Of a DNA stretch of 64,000 nucleotides, positions 34,591 to 47,000 are shown piece after piece. The notes below the pieces were generated by a model. It did no database searches. It was given only the letters and a program-made list of their open reading frames with translations, and was not told the origin of the DNA. Source of the stretch: Boswellia sacra. Lineage: Eukaryota; Streptophyta; Magnoliopsida; Sapindales; Burseraceae. Each line of letters begins with the position of its first letter. Position 1 is the first letter of the stretch. Made by a program: the position numbers and the translations under genes. Location: contig SNVD02001107.1 in assembly GCA_013180625.2 (NCBI GenBank), forward strand, positions 62,001-126,000, read 5' to 3'.

Positions 34591-36587
34591 ATATCTCTTT
34601 TTATCTTCTTTTTTTCAGTCACTGTATCTAGCCACTGCGATCACTTCTCTTTCTCCTCTCACCTCCACCTGACCTCCCCTCTCTCACTCTTACAAGATCT
34701 CTCTTTCTGATCTATCTCTCCACCAACCAAGCCATCCATCACTGATCCAGCAGATCTTCCCCTCCACTCTATCACCCCAATCTCCTCCATCTCTCACTAA
34801 TCCCCTTCTTCTCCACTTTCTCTCTCTCATCTTACTGATTTATTCCTCGCCCACATCTGATCCATCGTCGATAGTAGTGATTTAAATAAGTGATGGTGGT
34901 GAAATATGATGCAGGCGGTTGGGCATCAATGGCGGTGGTGGTTGGCGAGAGCGGTTTGGTCCACTAACAGTATTTTTGGGTAGTCAATTATTGTAATAAT
35001 TTGATTTTAATCTTTGGGTTAGGGTTATGCAAAATAATCCGATTCGAACGGGTTGATCGGGTTAGTTAGATTTTTGTCAGTTTATTTAAAGAGCAAAACC
35101 TGAAATCGAGCTAATTTTATTGGGTTTCTCAATTTTCGGGTTGACATCGACTCTGAAGAGATAAGCCGAAATAACCCGAGCTGATTGACATATTTCTTAA
35201 AAACATTTTTTTTGTCACGTGTTAGTTTTCTATTAGTGGAAAGCATAGTGTTATGATGGACTTTGGCACACTGAATCAGTGATATAAAAGTAATCCTAAA
35301 GTAATTGAATTAGAATCCCTCAAATCTACTCTACTTCTTCTGCTTCAAAAACCATTGCTCCTTCGCGACTGTAGCCGTTTGATTTGTCGCTCCTCCATGG
35401 CTCCAACTGCTTGACTCCTCGGTCCTCGCGCTCTAGCCATCGCTCCTCCACGGGTCCACTCCGGCATCGTAGCGTTGTAATTTCTCGCATCCACTCTCCT
35501 GTCACACTTGCGGCTAGCCTTTGTTGCTTACACTCATCACTTATGTTCCACCAAAAGAACCCCATCTTCCTCCATCTCCGACAAAACGGTTAACCCACTT
35601 GTGCAATTGGAATTCCTCTTTTGAGTCTCTGTTATTTTCTACAAATGTTATATATTTTTTTTAATTTATTGGACAAGCTCTTTTAGGTTTCTATTATATT
35701 GCCAAAATGTTTAGGCATTTGTTATTTGACTGCCTATTTATGTCAATTTTATGAATTTCTGGTATAGCTCTTTTGAGTCCTCACTATAATCCTCAAATCT
35801 TAGAAGATTTGTCTACAAGGATTTCTGTTCTATTGTCGAAATTTTTAAACTATTTTTGCTTTAATTTGTGAATTTAAGTTAAATTCACTTGTGTAATGGC
35901 TTTTGGAGTGAATTAGCTATTTTGGGTCTTTGTATTTTTGTTGAATTACTGAGATTTTTGTTATGTAATTGCTAATTCGTTTCTATATTTTAGAATTAAG
36001 TGTAAACCCACTTTGAGGCAGAAGAACTCTTGGAAATTGGAACAATAAAAGATTTTATGTCTCTATTTTATGCATGAAATATTGATATATTTTATGTAAT
36101 TGCTTATTTATTTTTGTTTGATGAATTTTAAGTATATACTTGCTTCTTTTAGCGTAAAAACTCCGATATTTCTATTATCATAATTGGCATGTACTTAATG
36201 TCTGTTGGATCTAGCTTTTGTAAAGAACGTATAACCCGAATAATCCGATCCAACCCGAGCAACGGGTTATACATTGGATTAAGCAATTTAAAAATCTGAT
36301 CTCGGGCTCATTTTCTCTAGTCCGATGATATATCGGGTTAAGTGGTTTAATTAAAATCCGATCCGATCTGATTCAACCATGTGAACCCCTACTTGAATTA
36401 TTTTATTTTATCTTGTTTTTGGAATAGGTTTGTGATTAATGCAATGATGTAGATGGAAAGGAGTCTGGTTGTGTTGTGGCGAAGTCAAAAGGGTGTATAA
36501 TATCCCCAAATGGTGGTGACGATGAGTCGGTGATAATGGTTTGATGGGGTGCGCTACAACAGGTGCTCAATTGGGGGGTATCATTGG
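34591..36587. other. Unidentified repeat-like region
   Basis: 34610-34860 is CT-rich like 30340-30560. 35020-35190 and 36220-36395 contain many CGGGTT/AACCCG words in roughly inverse arrangement, and end near TAGGGTTATG and CCCCTA, suggesting an old hAT-like element of about 1.36 kb (35024-36391), but flanks do not give an eight-base duplication. Short frames at 35326-35593 are not recognised. Confidence 0.35.
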
Positions 36588-36595
36588 TTCAGGCG

Positions 36596-38068
36596 TAGGG
36601 TTGGCAAAAACCCAGGGCCGAGCCGGGGACCCTGCTCCCCGTCCCCGGCCCCGGTAAGGAATTTAATTCTCCGTCCTCAAAAATTTCCCCAGAATTTCCG
36701 AGGCCGGGGAATTATATTTCGGGTCCGGGGAGTTGAATTCCCCGGGTTATTTCCTCGGTTTTTATTTTTTTAATTTTCTGTGATAGATCCGTTAATACTT
36801 GTATTTGTCATTCATACTTACAACTCAAAATGTGCCTGTGGCCTACTGGTAGTAAGGGCCTTTGTCTGCCTGCAGTTCCCAGGTTCAAACCGTTCCAACT
36901 TCTACAAATTGTCCCAGCTAATAGATGGTTATTAACACATGTTTTTTTTCCAAGTCACCCCATTAACCCATGTTTTTATTATTTTTATTAATATTATATT
37001 TATAATTTTTTCTATTGAATTACGTCCCAACTCCTACAAATTGTTTTTTTTTTCAGTTAATATTGTGGTTACAAACTTTTTTCTTATTGAGTTTACTAGC
37101 TAATAGATGAGTCTTTTCTTGAACCAAGATTCAAGTCACCTCATTAACACATGTTTTTATTATTTTTGTTAATATTATATTTATATTTTTTTCTATTGAA
37201 TTAGACATTGCTTTTCCATATATTAATTTCTTTAAATTATTAAATCTAGCTTCATTATATTTATAAAGTGTAAATACTTCTATAAATTTTTTTATTAAGT
37301 TAGTCAATTATTAACTAGAATATCAATGATGAAAATACATATAAGAATTAAGAAATGCTTTTGCATATATTAATTTTTTTTAAATTATTAAATATAGCTT
37401 CGTTATATTTATAAAGTATAAATACTTCTATAAATTTTTTTATTAAGTTAGTCAATTATTAACTAAAATATCAATGATGAAAATACATATAAGAATTAAG
37501 AAATCATTACTTTAAAGTTGAAGTTCAATTAATAATAAAATAAGATAAATAATAATTTGAAAATCCAAACATTAACATCTAATTTCGTCAATATAATTTC
37601 TAAACACATGAACAACCTCAGCATCCAACTAACAATAACATAAACACATTACATATTACTTAAACATCCAAAGAAACTACAAGTGTACAAAGTACAAACC
37701 AAAGTTACCAAACATCCCAAAAAAAAAAAAGTCCAACACATAATTAAAACATTGGATTGGGCTGGGTTTATAATTTTGTACAAATATTGTAATTGGGTTT
37801 TGTATTTGGGCTGGGCTTATAATTTTGTTCTTTGGCCTGGATATGCTCATTATAATTTTATATTTGGGCTGGGTTTATAATTTACACATGAAATTTCTTA
37901 TTTCGGGCCGGGGAACATGATCCCCGCCCCCTGCCCGGCCCCGGACAATCCCCGGAAAAATGTTTCCCGACCCCGACTTCAATCCTCGGAATTTCGGGTA
38001 ATTCCCCGGGCATTTCCAGGCCGGGGAGCCTGGTACCCGGACCCGCCCAGGTACATTTGCCATCCTTA
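36596..38068. mobile_element. hAT-like element A with GC-rich ends
   Basis: 1473 bp. Ends are TAGGGTTGGCAAAAAC and, inverted, TAAGGATGGCAAATG. Flanks TTCAGGCG (36588-36595) and TTCAGGTG (38069-38076) fit an eight-base hAT duplication with one later change. Both subterminal zones are packed with GGGGA/CCCCGG words (about 36617-36755 and 37905-38050) while the middle is very AT-rich. It shares over 90 percent identity by eye with element B at 42550-44042. It has no transposase and is presumably moved by an autonomous hAT elsewhere. Confidence 0.88.
36831..36905 (+). other. tRNA-like Pol III promoter segment (SINE-like) in element A
   Basis: TGGCCTACTGG (36839-36849) resembles an A box and GGTTCAAACC (36882-36891) fits a B box; the 43-base spacing is that of tRNA genes. 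No complete tRNA fold is evident. A matching segment is in element B near 42812-42875, so the sequence was in the element before it multiplied. It could be a SINE head or a chance match. Confidence 0.5.
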
Positions 38069-38076
38069 TTCAGGTG

Positions 38077-39712
38077 ATTTTTCTCGATTTTCCTTTTAGG
38101 TAAATTAGTGATGATCTTTGGGTTTTGATTAGATTGTGTTTTTATTTACAAAAATTATACTTAATTATATAATTTAATTTGTAATCATGATTTATTAGTT
38201 TAATTTTGATTATATGTTGATATTCTGATACGATTTTGCCCTTGTATTCTGTTAAATTTAACGCCAGTGAGATATCTCATAAGGCAAATCTTAACTTAAG
38301 AAAAGTGAGGGACGATGGGCTTTTAAGGGAAACCTCATGTAGCAATTAGTCCTTTAAAGAAAATACAAAAAGTTAACAAATAATTGAATCAATACTTAAC
38401 AAAATTAAATCAAGGTATCAATAACAATAATGATCAATAATTAATAACAAAATTACGTATTATAAAAATATATATCTTTTTTTAATATGGTAAATATATT
38501 ATGATAAATTAAATAGATATTTTTATAAATAAAAAAATCTTTTACTTATTTATTTTTATGAAATTTAAAAATCAAAAATAAAATTGAATAGCTGCCATAA
38601 CTGTACTTGCCACTGCCAACTGTCGTCGGTCGTCATATGAGTCACTTGTCCAACGATACCTTCGAGACTAACATAATCAACTTCACTCGATTTACAAGGT
38701 TATTGGAGTAGTTTGGAAGATAGGACAACATTTAGTCATTAAAGGCCAATAAACATTCGACAACCGAATTTGTCTCAGAATTTATGACCAAATGTTCAAA
38801 ACCACTCTAATGAACCTGTAGATTGGCCAGAGACGCTCATGATGGTACAAGTTATATTGCCGAAATTGCGCTAAGCATGGTAGCTGTTATCGGTGATGAT
38901 AATTTTTCGATCACCTTTACCACCAAATTTTTTAATAAATAAAAATATATATTATTATTATTATTTAAAATGATATATTTTATTTAATAATATTATAAAA
39001 ATACAAATGATATTTTTGGAACAAAAAATTGTCACAAGATTTGACATATTCAATTCAGATTTAATTGAAAAAATTTCACTTTTTCTAATAAATGATAAAT
39101 CAGTTACATTTAAGTGATAAGTTTAGGAAAAAAAAATCATTAATGTCTTAAAATTTTAAGATTTAAGTGAAAAGGCAAGGAAAACAAACAGGTCCTAAGA
39201 TTATATTGTTAGTCTAACATAGTTTGTAATTGTAATTATTTGTTTGTCAAAACTAGGTTGAATTGTTCATGTCGAAGTGGAACAAAAGCAAAGATTTAGA
39301 AAAGCATATCGTAATCACTTGATAACCGCTAGCTGAGTAGGGATGGACGAATGAGGTACGATAATGAATATTAACCGGAAAGATAATCACACTAGAGGAT
39401 GCTCGTATTTTACAAGTTATTGTTTCAACCCCATCGAAGCATTGAGGGAGAAAAAAAAGTGTCAAAATCTCATTGAAGTTCGAAAGAAAACAAAACATTG
39501 AAGTTCCAAAGAAAACAAAACATTCCCCCAAGTTAGCAGAGTGCTTTTTGCCTTTTTGTTTCTATTAATACTTGTGTGATTTTGTCTAGTGAAGTGGAGG
39601 TGAAAATGGCAACAAATTGGCTCAAAACAACTTTTGTAATGTGTATAATGGCTCGATTTTGGAAAGGGAAGATAATGAAACAGTCAATGAGAGATTAAAG
39701 TCATCTTTATCA
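38077..39712. other. Gene-free AT-rich region
   Basis: No gene recognised. 39330-39590 resembles 41280-41460 in the same orientation (ACACTAGAGGATGC shared, then AAAGAAAACAAAAC), so it is a diverged copy of the right half of the hairpin locus. The frame at 39253-39531 (-) covers it but matches no family I know. Confidence 0.45.
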
Positions 39713-39721
39713 AATTTACAT

Positions 39722-39965
39722 GGGATAATTCAATAAGTATCCTCAGGTTTTAACTTAATTTTAATCGGAGAATGATTATGCATTCTTCATCAATCACGTC
39801 TCTGAACTTGTATAAAAATAATCATTTTCACCCCTCAAATTATCATTTTCAGGGGTGAAAATGATGAAAAATGAACAACTTTAGGCGTGTAATTGATTAA
39901 AAATGTATAGTCGCTCTTTGGATGAAATTAAGTCAAAACTCGATGGTACTTATGAAAATTATCCT
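39722..39965. mobile_element. Foldback MITE, Mutator-like
   Basis: 244 bp. It begins GGGATAATTCAATAAG and ends, in inverse, AGGATAATTTTCATAAG; the arms pair over about 120 bases each with mismatches. Flanks AATTTACAT (39713-39721) and AATTTATAT (39966-39974) agree at 8/9 positions, a nine-base duplication as made by Mutator-type transposases. Confidence 0.78.
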
Positions 39966-39974
39966 AATTTATAT

Positions 39975-40480
39975 TTAATAATATAGCATTCATTTTAAAA
40001 AATTTATTATTTTTCATATTAATTTAACATCAATCCAACAATTATAAATTAAACCACATAATTTAAATAAATAAATTAGGTTGATACATCATTGTTGCAT
40101 ATATAATGCAATCTCATTAATCACTTTGATTTCTCATTGAAGGGTAGATATTTGTTATTTAATATCTTATCTATTAGGGATTCCTAATTGAGTTCTATTT
40201 ATGTTTTATTATTTAATTTTTGAAAATATTTTTATCTTAGACACATTAATAGTATACCTTGTAAGTTATCTGAATAACTCGAGAGCGTTTTTATCATTAT
40301 TTCCTTCAATTAGGGTGATTAATTTCAGCATTAAACACTATTTGAAAATGGATTATGATTGGCTGAATTGGGCTTGTAACGGAATTTGAAGTGAGTCAAA
40401 TAGTTAGATGGGATAATATCAGTTGACAATGCTATTTAATTCACCTCAGTCTCTTAGAAATACGCACGCTTTCCTTAAAA
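39975..40480. other. Gene-free AT-rich spacer
   Basis: About 500 bases without a recognisable feature; the 62-codon frame at 40201-40389 has no family resemblance. Confidence 0.5.
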
Positions 40481-40488
40481 GTCTTAAC

Positions 40489-40778
40489 TAGGGGTGTTCA
40501 AAAATCCCCGATCCGATCCAACCCGATCGGGTTGGTCGGGTTTTTCTCGGGTCGGTATTGAATAGTAATCCAAATCGGGTTGAAATAATCGGGTTTAGAT
40601 AGTATCAGGTTTGAACAATATGGCTTAATAAAACTAAACTCGATCCGACCCGATCGGGTTGGTCGGGTTTTTCTCGGGTCGGTATTGAATAGTAACCCGA
40701 ATCGGGTTGAAATAATCGGGTTTGAATAGTATCAAGTTGTGATCGGGTTTGAAAAAACTCGACCCGTGAACACCCCTA
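40489..40778. mobile_element. 290-bp hAT-type MITE
   Basis: Ends are TAGGGGTGTTCA and its perfect inverse TGAACACCCCTA. GTCTTAAC flanks it on both sides (40481-40488 and 40779-40786), an exact eight-base duplication. The interior is an imperfect direct duplication: CCCGATCGGGTTGGTCGGG occurs twice (about 40518 and 40650) followed by GTATTGAATAGTAA each time. It is full of short palindromes such as CCCGATCGGG. Confidence 0.92.
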
Positions 40779-41098
40779 GTCTTAACTAACTCAAAGGGCT
40801 TTAGGGGAGCCACGCATAGGGCTATGTACAGTGTATTTAGCAAAAGAGCCGGGTCCAAAATTTGGTCTAACTAGCCCAAGTTCAAACTCAGCCCATTTAG
40901 TTAATCTTTATATTAGAGGTCAAAAAAGTAATGTTAAACAACTCCACTAAACTTATAAGGAGATCTTGCCTCTTCTTCTTTCTTGCTTTTTTTTTCTAAG
41001 AAGATAAAATGGTAATAATGAAGAATGCATATTAAATTTATTTTATTGATAAAAATTTATTTCTTTTGTTTTTTCTTATTACTTTAAGAGGGGTTTCT

Positions 41099-41350
41099 CA
41101 TTGTTTTTTCCCTTCAATGTTTCACTGGAATTGAAATTACAACCTATACATTGGCATCCTCTAGAGAGGCAATCTTTATAGCTACTCCGATTGATGTGTG
41201 GTTGAACCTTCAGAATATTTGCACAGAGGATGCCACCCTAGCTCAACCAGACGTCAATCCGAGTAGTTGCACAGATCACCACACTAGAGGATGCCAATGT
41301 ATAAATTGCATTTCTATCGCATTGAAACACTGGGGAAAAACAATAAGGAG
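41099..41350. other. Long hairpin locus
   Basis: The arms 41099-41165 and 41283-41350 are inverted copies of about 67 bases; the inner 18 bases TACATTGGCATCCTCTAG and CTAGAGGATGCCAATGTA pair perfectly. Further pairing continues into the loop, where CTACTCCGATTGATG is met by CGTCAATCCGAGTAG, so the transcript could form one extended imperfect stem of about 120 bp. This form fits a young MIRNA-like precursor, an inverted gene-fragment duplication or a foldback MITE. The frame at 41151-41402 runs across it and is probably not coding. Confidence 0.65.
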
Positions 41351-41352
41351 AG

Positions 41353-42541
41353 TGCCAAAACTAGAAGCTTCAAGGAAAACAAAAACAATACCTAGATCTT
41401 AGTAGGCTGATTTTGCCATGCTGTTTTAGTTAATGCTTGTAATTTGTAAAAATTTGTGTTATATTACAAAATCAAAAACAAAAGTTAGAGTAGTAAATGT
41501 TGAATTTGCTAATGAGTTAATTTATCTTATGCTATGTATCCAAATCATAAATTCCAAATCATGAATATTAAATAACGTGATACACTGATACTTACCATGT
41601 CAAACATTATATTATCAGGCACATACTATTCATTTGACTATCGTCCATTAATACACATCATTCTATAAAACTTTGAAAGAAATTTGGGATGATTAATATT
41701 ATTTTTTATCATTAACCAATATAAAGCATCTCCAAATTTAGAGTGTTATGAAATACACACCAATATCTTCTAGATACATTTAGGGCGTGTTTGATGCATT
41801 AGGCAATTATACTGTGCTTGGACAGATTTTGAGCAAGATTGGGTAACATAATGCGGGCACTATAGCAACACTGTAGCAGCACTGTTTGCATAAGATTTTA
41901 GCGTTTTTATATTAAGCCTGCCCATGAGTTAACACCGTATAAGCTTATTTTTGTCTCAATTTTCACTAACAAATACCAGAAAATTATATAAGTTAAATAA
42001 TTAAATATTTATATAATTAATAAATAATTTATTAACTATTTAAATAAATAAAAATTAATTATTTAAATAAATAAAAAATTTAATAATTCAATTTTTTGTT
42101 TTGAAAATAATTTTAATTACTATTAAATTTATTTTATGTTTAAATTAAACTTTTCTAAGTTTTATCTAATACAATACTCTATCAAATATAGTATAATATT
42201 ATTTCTTATCTAATTTTATCTTATATTATATAATAAAATCTAATCCAATCCAAATAAATTTATATTATCCTAACGCCTTTACAATCTTAAAATGTCGACC
42301 CAACTCAAAGGCTTAGCTGAGAACTTTATTTGAGGCCTATATAGCGAGGCTACAATTAGGTTAGGTCCAATTGGCCCAAATTAAAATGAACCAATTGGAG
42401 TTGATCATTAAATCAGATTTAACACCCCGTCTACTCATGTTCTAGACTTCTACCGCACTCGACCCTCAACTGATCAAACTTTTATTTATAATGATAATAA
42501 TAATAATAAAGGACATATAAAAATTTGTCCAAATTAAGGGA
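41353..42541. other. Gene-free AT-rich region
   Basis: No gene recognised. The first part (41353-41480) extends the similarity with 39.5 kb. TTTAGGGCGTGTTTGATGC at 41779 looks like a DNA-transposon terminus, but no partner end was located. Confidence 0.45.
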
Positions 42542-42549
42542 TGTAGGCT

Positions 42550-44042
42550 TAGGATTGGCAAAAACTCGGGGCTGGGCCAGGGACCCCGCTCCCCGTCCCC
42601 AGCCCCGGTAAAGAATTTAATTCCCTGTCCCCGAAAATTTCCCCGAAAATTCCGGGGCCAGGGAATTATATTCCGGGGTCGGGGAATTATATTCCGGGTC
42701 CGGGGAGTTGAATTCCCCGGGTTATTTCCCCGGTTTTTATTTTTTTAATTTTCTGTGATAAATCGGTTAATACTTATATTTGTCATTCATACTTACAACT
42801 CAAAATGTGCCTGTGGCCTGCTGGTAGTAAGGGTCCTTTGTCTACTTGCAGTTCCCAGGTTCAAACTATCCCAACTCCTACAAATTGTCCCATCTAATAG
42901 ATGGTTATTAACACATGTTTTTTTTTTTGAAGTCACCCCATTAACCCATGTTTTTATTATTTTTATTAATATTATATTTATAATTTTTTCTATTGAATTA
43001 CATCCCAACTCCTACAAATTGTTTTTTTTTCAGTTAATATTGTGGTTACAAACTTTTTTCTTATTGAGTTTACTAGCTAATAGATGAGTCTTTTCTTGAA
43101 CCAAGGTTCAAGTCACCCCATTAACATATGTTTTTATTATTTTTGTTAATATTATATTTATAATTTTTTCTATTGAATTAGACATTGCTTTTGCATATAT
43201 TAATTTCTTTAAATTTTAAATCTAGCTTCATTATATTTATAAAGTGTAAATACTTCTATAAATTTTTTTTATTAAGTTAGTCAATTATTAACTAGAATAT
43301 CAATGATGAAAATACATATAAGAATTAAGAAATGCTTTTGCATATATTAATTTTTTTAAATTATTAAATATAGCTTCATTATATTTATAAAGTATAAATA
43401 CTTCTATAAATTTTTTTATGAAGTTAGTCAATTATTAACTAAAATATCAATGATGAAAATACATATAAGAATTAAGAAATCATTACTTTAAAGTTGAAGT
43501 TCAATTAATAATAAAATAAGATAAATAATAATTTGAAAATCCAAACATTAACATCTAATTTCATCAATATAATTTCTAAACACATGAACAACCTAAGCAT
43601 CCAACTAACAATAATATAAACACATTACATATTACTTAAACATCCAAAGAAACTACAAGTGCACAAAATAAAAACCAAAGTTACCAAACATCCAAAAAAA
43701 AAAAATAGTCCAACACATAATTAAAACATTGGATTAGGCTGGGTTTATAATTTTGTACAAATATTGTAATTGGGTTTTGTATTTGGGCTGAGCTTATAAT
43801 TTTGTTCTTTGGACTGGATATGCTCATTATAATTTTATATTTGGGCTGGGTTTATAATTTACACATGAAATTTCTTTTTCCGGGCCGAGGAACATGCCCG
43901 CCCCCTACCCGGCCCCGGACAATCCCCGAAAAAATGTTCCCCGGCCCCGGCTTCAATCCCCGAAATTCCGGGTAATTCCCCGGGTATTTTCGGGCCGGGG
44001 AGCCGGGTACCCGGACCCGCCCGGGTACAATTGCCATCCCTA
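42550..44042. mobile_element. hAT-like element B with GC-rich ends
   Basis: 1493 bp, sister of element A. The ends are TAGGATTGGCAAAAACTC and, inverted, TAGGGATGGCAATTG. TGTAGGCT flanks it exactly on both sides (42542-42549 and 44043-44050), proving an eight-base target duplication. It has the same GGGG/CCCCGG subterminal blocks, the same A/B-box-like segment and the same AT-rich core as element A, with a short extra repeat of GGGGAATTATATTCCGGG near the left end. Open frames at 42755-43087 (+) and 42793-43008 (-) are chance. Confidence 0.93.
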
Positions 44043-44050
44043 TGTAGGCT

Positions 44051-47000
44051 ACCATCCTGACCGTAACTTGAAAAAAATTTATTGGTTGTATTTAATTTTA
44101 TTTCATAATAATGTTATTAAGTGTCTAATTTTTTATTTGAATGTTTTTTTTTTCTTTAGAACACTTTTCAAAAGCTATCTAACAAGCATCAATTAAATAG
44201 TGAAAAACAAATAGAAAGTCGTTTCAATTTTTATGAAGTGTTTTGAACTCTATCAAAAAATGCTTCTAAATGATTTACAAATCAATAGGAAAGAGAGAGG
44301 GCTCCTGAAAGGAATTTTTAGTGCTTACACAAGTTTGGAGCTTGAAAGCTCAATCCAATTCGGTAACGGTGAGGATTATTGAAGAAAAGGATACGATTAA
44401 TTTTTGTATTTGAACTACTTTTGATGAAACATTTGGTAAGTACTCTTTTAAATTGAATCGGAATGATTTTGCTCTAAATTAGCGCTTTATTTAAAAATGC
44501 TAGTAATTGCATTATATTTTTTTCTCCTCCACTAATGTTAAGACCGGTTCACTGCCCTTAACTTGGATAATCTTTTTGAACTGTATGTTCGCAGGTCATG
44601 TATTCCTTCATATTCAATTCTTGTTGCTGAAGTATCATTAGTTTATGAGTTGACTTAGGATCCTTGAGGAGCAAGTAGCTGTTGGATATATACGCGGCAT
44701 GTTAGCCATAAATTTTTTTATATAATCTAAAAAGGTATTGTAAGTACAAAAAATTGCACCCCTAGTTTAGGCCGAAATGCTGCAGCACTCTTAGGCCCAT
44801 GACTCACTTTATAGCCTACGCAAACTCTCCTTCATCTCTCATAGATACTGCTCCAATGAACCAAGGGTGGGGATAAGAACCTGCAAAGGTACATGCCAAC
44901 GTTAGTCTCAAATTATGATAATGTGCAAGATAAATCAATAGAAACTGGAAGTAGAACTTAGAACAAATATCAAAGAGTAGTGAGAAATTAGATGAAAGAA
45001 TGGGAAGACATCTTGAGAGCTTGAGAGTGGGTTTTTTCTATGTTTTTCTTGTGTGTATAGAACTATGTAAGACCGAATCCCTCTTAGAGCTCATTCTTCT
45101 TCCATTTATCTTCCTCACAGGTCTTTATCTCTTCCCCCAAGGCCAACCTCGAGCTCTCTATTTACCTGTGATGTTTTCCCTCTTTGGATTGCTTTTAACA
45201 GCTTCGCTTCCTTTTCTGGGTTGATTCGTTTTAGATGCTTTGCCTCCCATCTCAATGTCACGTTTAACTAGTCACTTCTTTGGTTTTTTCTGTAAGAATT
45301 TGAATTCTTTCTGCTACTTCTTTGTCTCCCACATAAAGTCACAACCCTTCTAAATGCTTACAAATTTTGTCTCCTTATTTGACTTTTCAATTAGCTTTAT
45401 CCTTCTCCAACAAGGTGAATAAGTAACGGGCTGGACAACTAAAATTGTTGGTAGGGCTGATTTGAGTTGAGTGGACTTCTAGAAAAGCCCATGTCCTAAT
45501 CTATGATGGAACATCTCTTAGTCATATACGGGCTTTAGACAATATTCTTACCCTTCATTTGCCCTCAGTTTGTGGACATACGCCTAACTGAACTAAAGGC
45601 TCATGCGCTAAGAATCGATTTCTTTCTCTTCTGAACCTTTGAACTTTCGGACCACCTCTAACCCCTCATGTTCTCGTGACCCCTCATGTTCTCGTGATTT
45701 ATCTCCAAAGCACTTCAAGATGCCCCTCTGCCAAGATTGTGTCTTCAGATGTGCCTCTTGCTAGGGTAAGAGGAGGGTTTGCTAACTGTCGAAGTGATTT
45801 CCCTATACTCCAATTACTTTGCGAGGGTTTACCCTAGTTTTGGGTCCTTTATTTACCTATTTACTCTCTATTTTAGTTTCTCAACTGAGCAAAACCATCC
45901 ATATTCCATTGTTGGTTTCTAATCATCTTGCCTCTAGTGTGTTTCTTCTTTGATCTCTCTTTCAATCTAGTAAGTTTTACTATTCTGTTTATCAACTTCC
46001 ATTCTACGGATCTTTAATGCCTTCTAGGAATCCTTCAATTAGCCAACTATCCTTTCATGGTTTCTATCATACATTACAAGTTTTCCAGAAGAGGAAAGGC
46101 AAAGGAAGTAGCTGCGTTTTGCCATACATTACTAGAAAATGAGGCTTTTACGACGCCCATTTACCACTGGCCTTAAAAAATACGGTAAAAGATAAAAAGC
46201 TGTAACTGACTACCACACATGCAGTAGATATTAGGAACTTTTACTGCATTAATATGAAACCGAAGTAGAAAAACATTTTTATTACTCTTTCTCTTTCCAT
46301 TTCATGCCTTCCTCCCCTCATGTCTCTCTTTTCTCTTTCTTTTTCCCCAATCCTTGTAATCCCTAATTTCTCTTCACCGAGTTTCGGTCTTTTGTATGGA
46401 GATTTCCATAATTTCCCTTTGAAATCGCTTCCACAAAATCTACCTTAAGTCTATTTTTCGTAACTCTTGGCTAATTGGAGATCAATCATAGAGCTAATTG
46501 GAGATCTGAACGGCGGGAAGGTACTCATTTATTTCATTTATTGGAGATTCTATAACCTTGGCCAGCAATTAGAAAGCTAAATGAAGAGTTTATTTGCTGT
46601 TGTTTTAAGGAAATGAGAACAGCTACTATGGAGGGTGTTGAGAAGCTGCCGCTACGGAGGAAATGAAAAACCCTTTTTGGGTGCTAAACGCCTGTTAAAT
46701 TTTGTTGATTATCTGTTAGTGTCGTTATTAAATTTGGTCGCAAAGAAGGCCTGGTTCCTAGTGTTGGAACCCGCTATGTCAAAAGTTACGAGGAAGAACT
46801 TGCAGGCCAAAACTGCTTAATACTACTTGCCTCAAGGTAATCGCCTGTGGAGGTGTATGCTGGCAGTCCTTGTTATTGGCTTTCGGTTTCAGGCTTGAGA
46901 GATAGTATTATTTGTGTGGATATTATTTATTTATCTATTTAAAGTTAATATTTATATTTTCTTGTTTTTTGTACTGGTTTTAGTGTTGATCTGATTTCTA

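Larger units (their letters stand above)
30062..38350. mobile_element. Possible Mutator-like element with nested insertions
   Basis: Sequence at 30062-30180 and the reverse complement of about 38240-38350 share GACTA-TTG and a stronger block around CCTCA-TTTCT-A--TTAAGATTTGCC, in the right inverse orientation for terminal inverted repeats of an 8.3-kb element. The CACTA-like and hAT-like elements would be nested inside. No nine-base target duplication or transposase was seen, so this is tentative. Confidence 0.3.

Noticed and set aside
36839..36891. Functional tRNA gene
   Set aside because: A- and B-box-like sequences are present but no acceptor stem or complete cloverleaf can be drawn.
42755..43087. 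110-codon hydrophobic membrane protein in hAT-like element B
   Set aside because: AT-rich chance frame; the equivalent frame in element A is broken.
45000..45224. 74-codon hydrophobic small protein
   Set aside because: No homologue recalled and no gene context; TTT/CTT-rich DNA readily gives Leu/Phe-rich frames.
46127..46260. Second CACTA element starting at CATTACTAGAAAATGAGGC
   Set aside because: Only one terminus found; no inverse end or subterminal array within the next kilobases.
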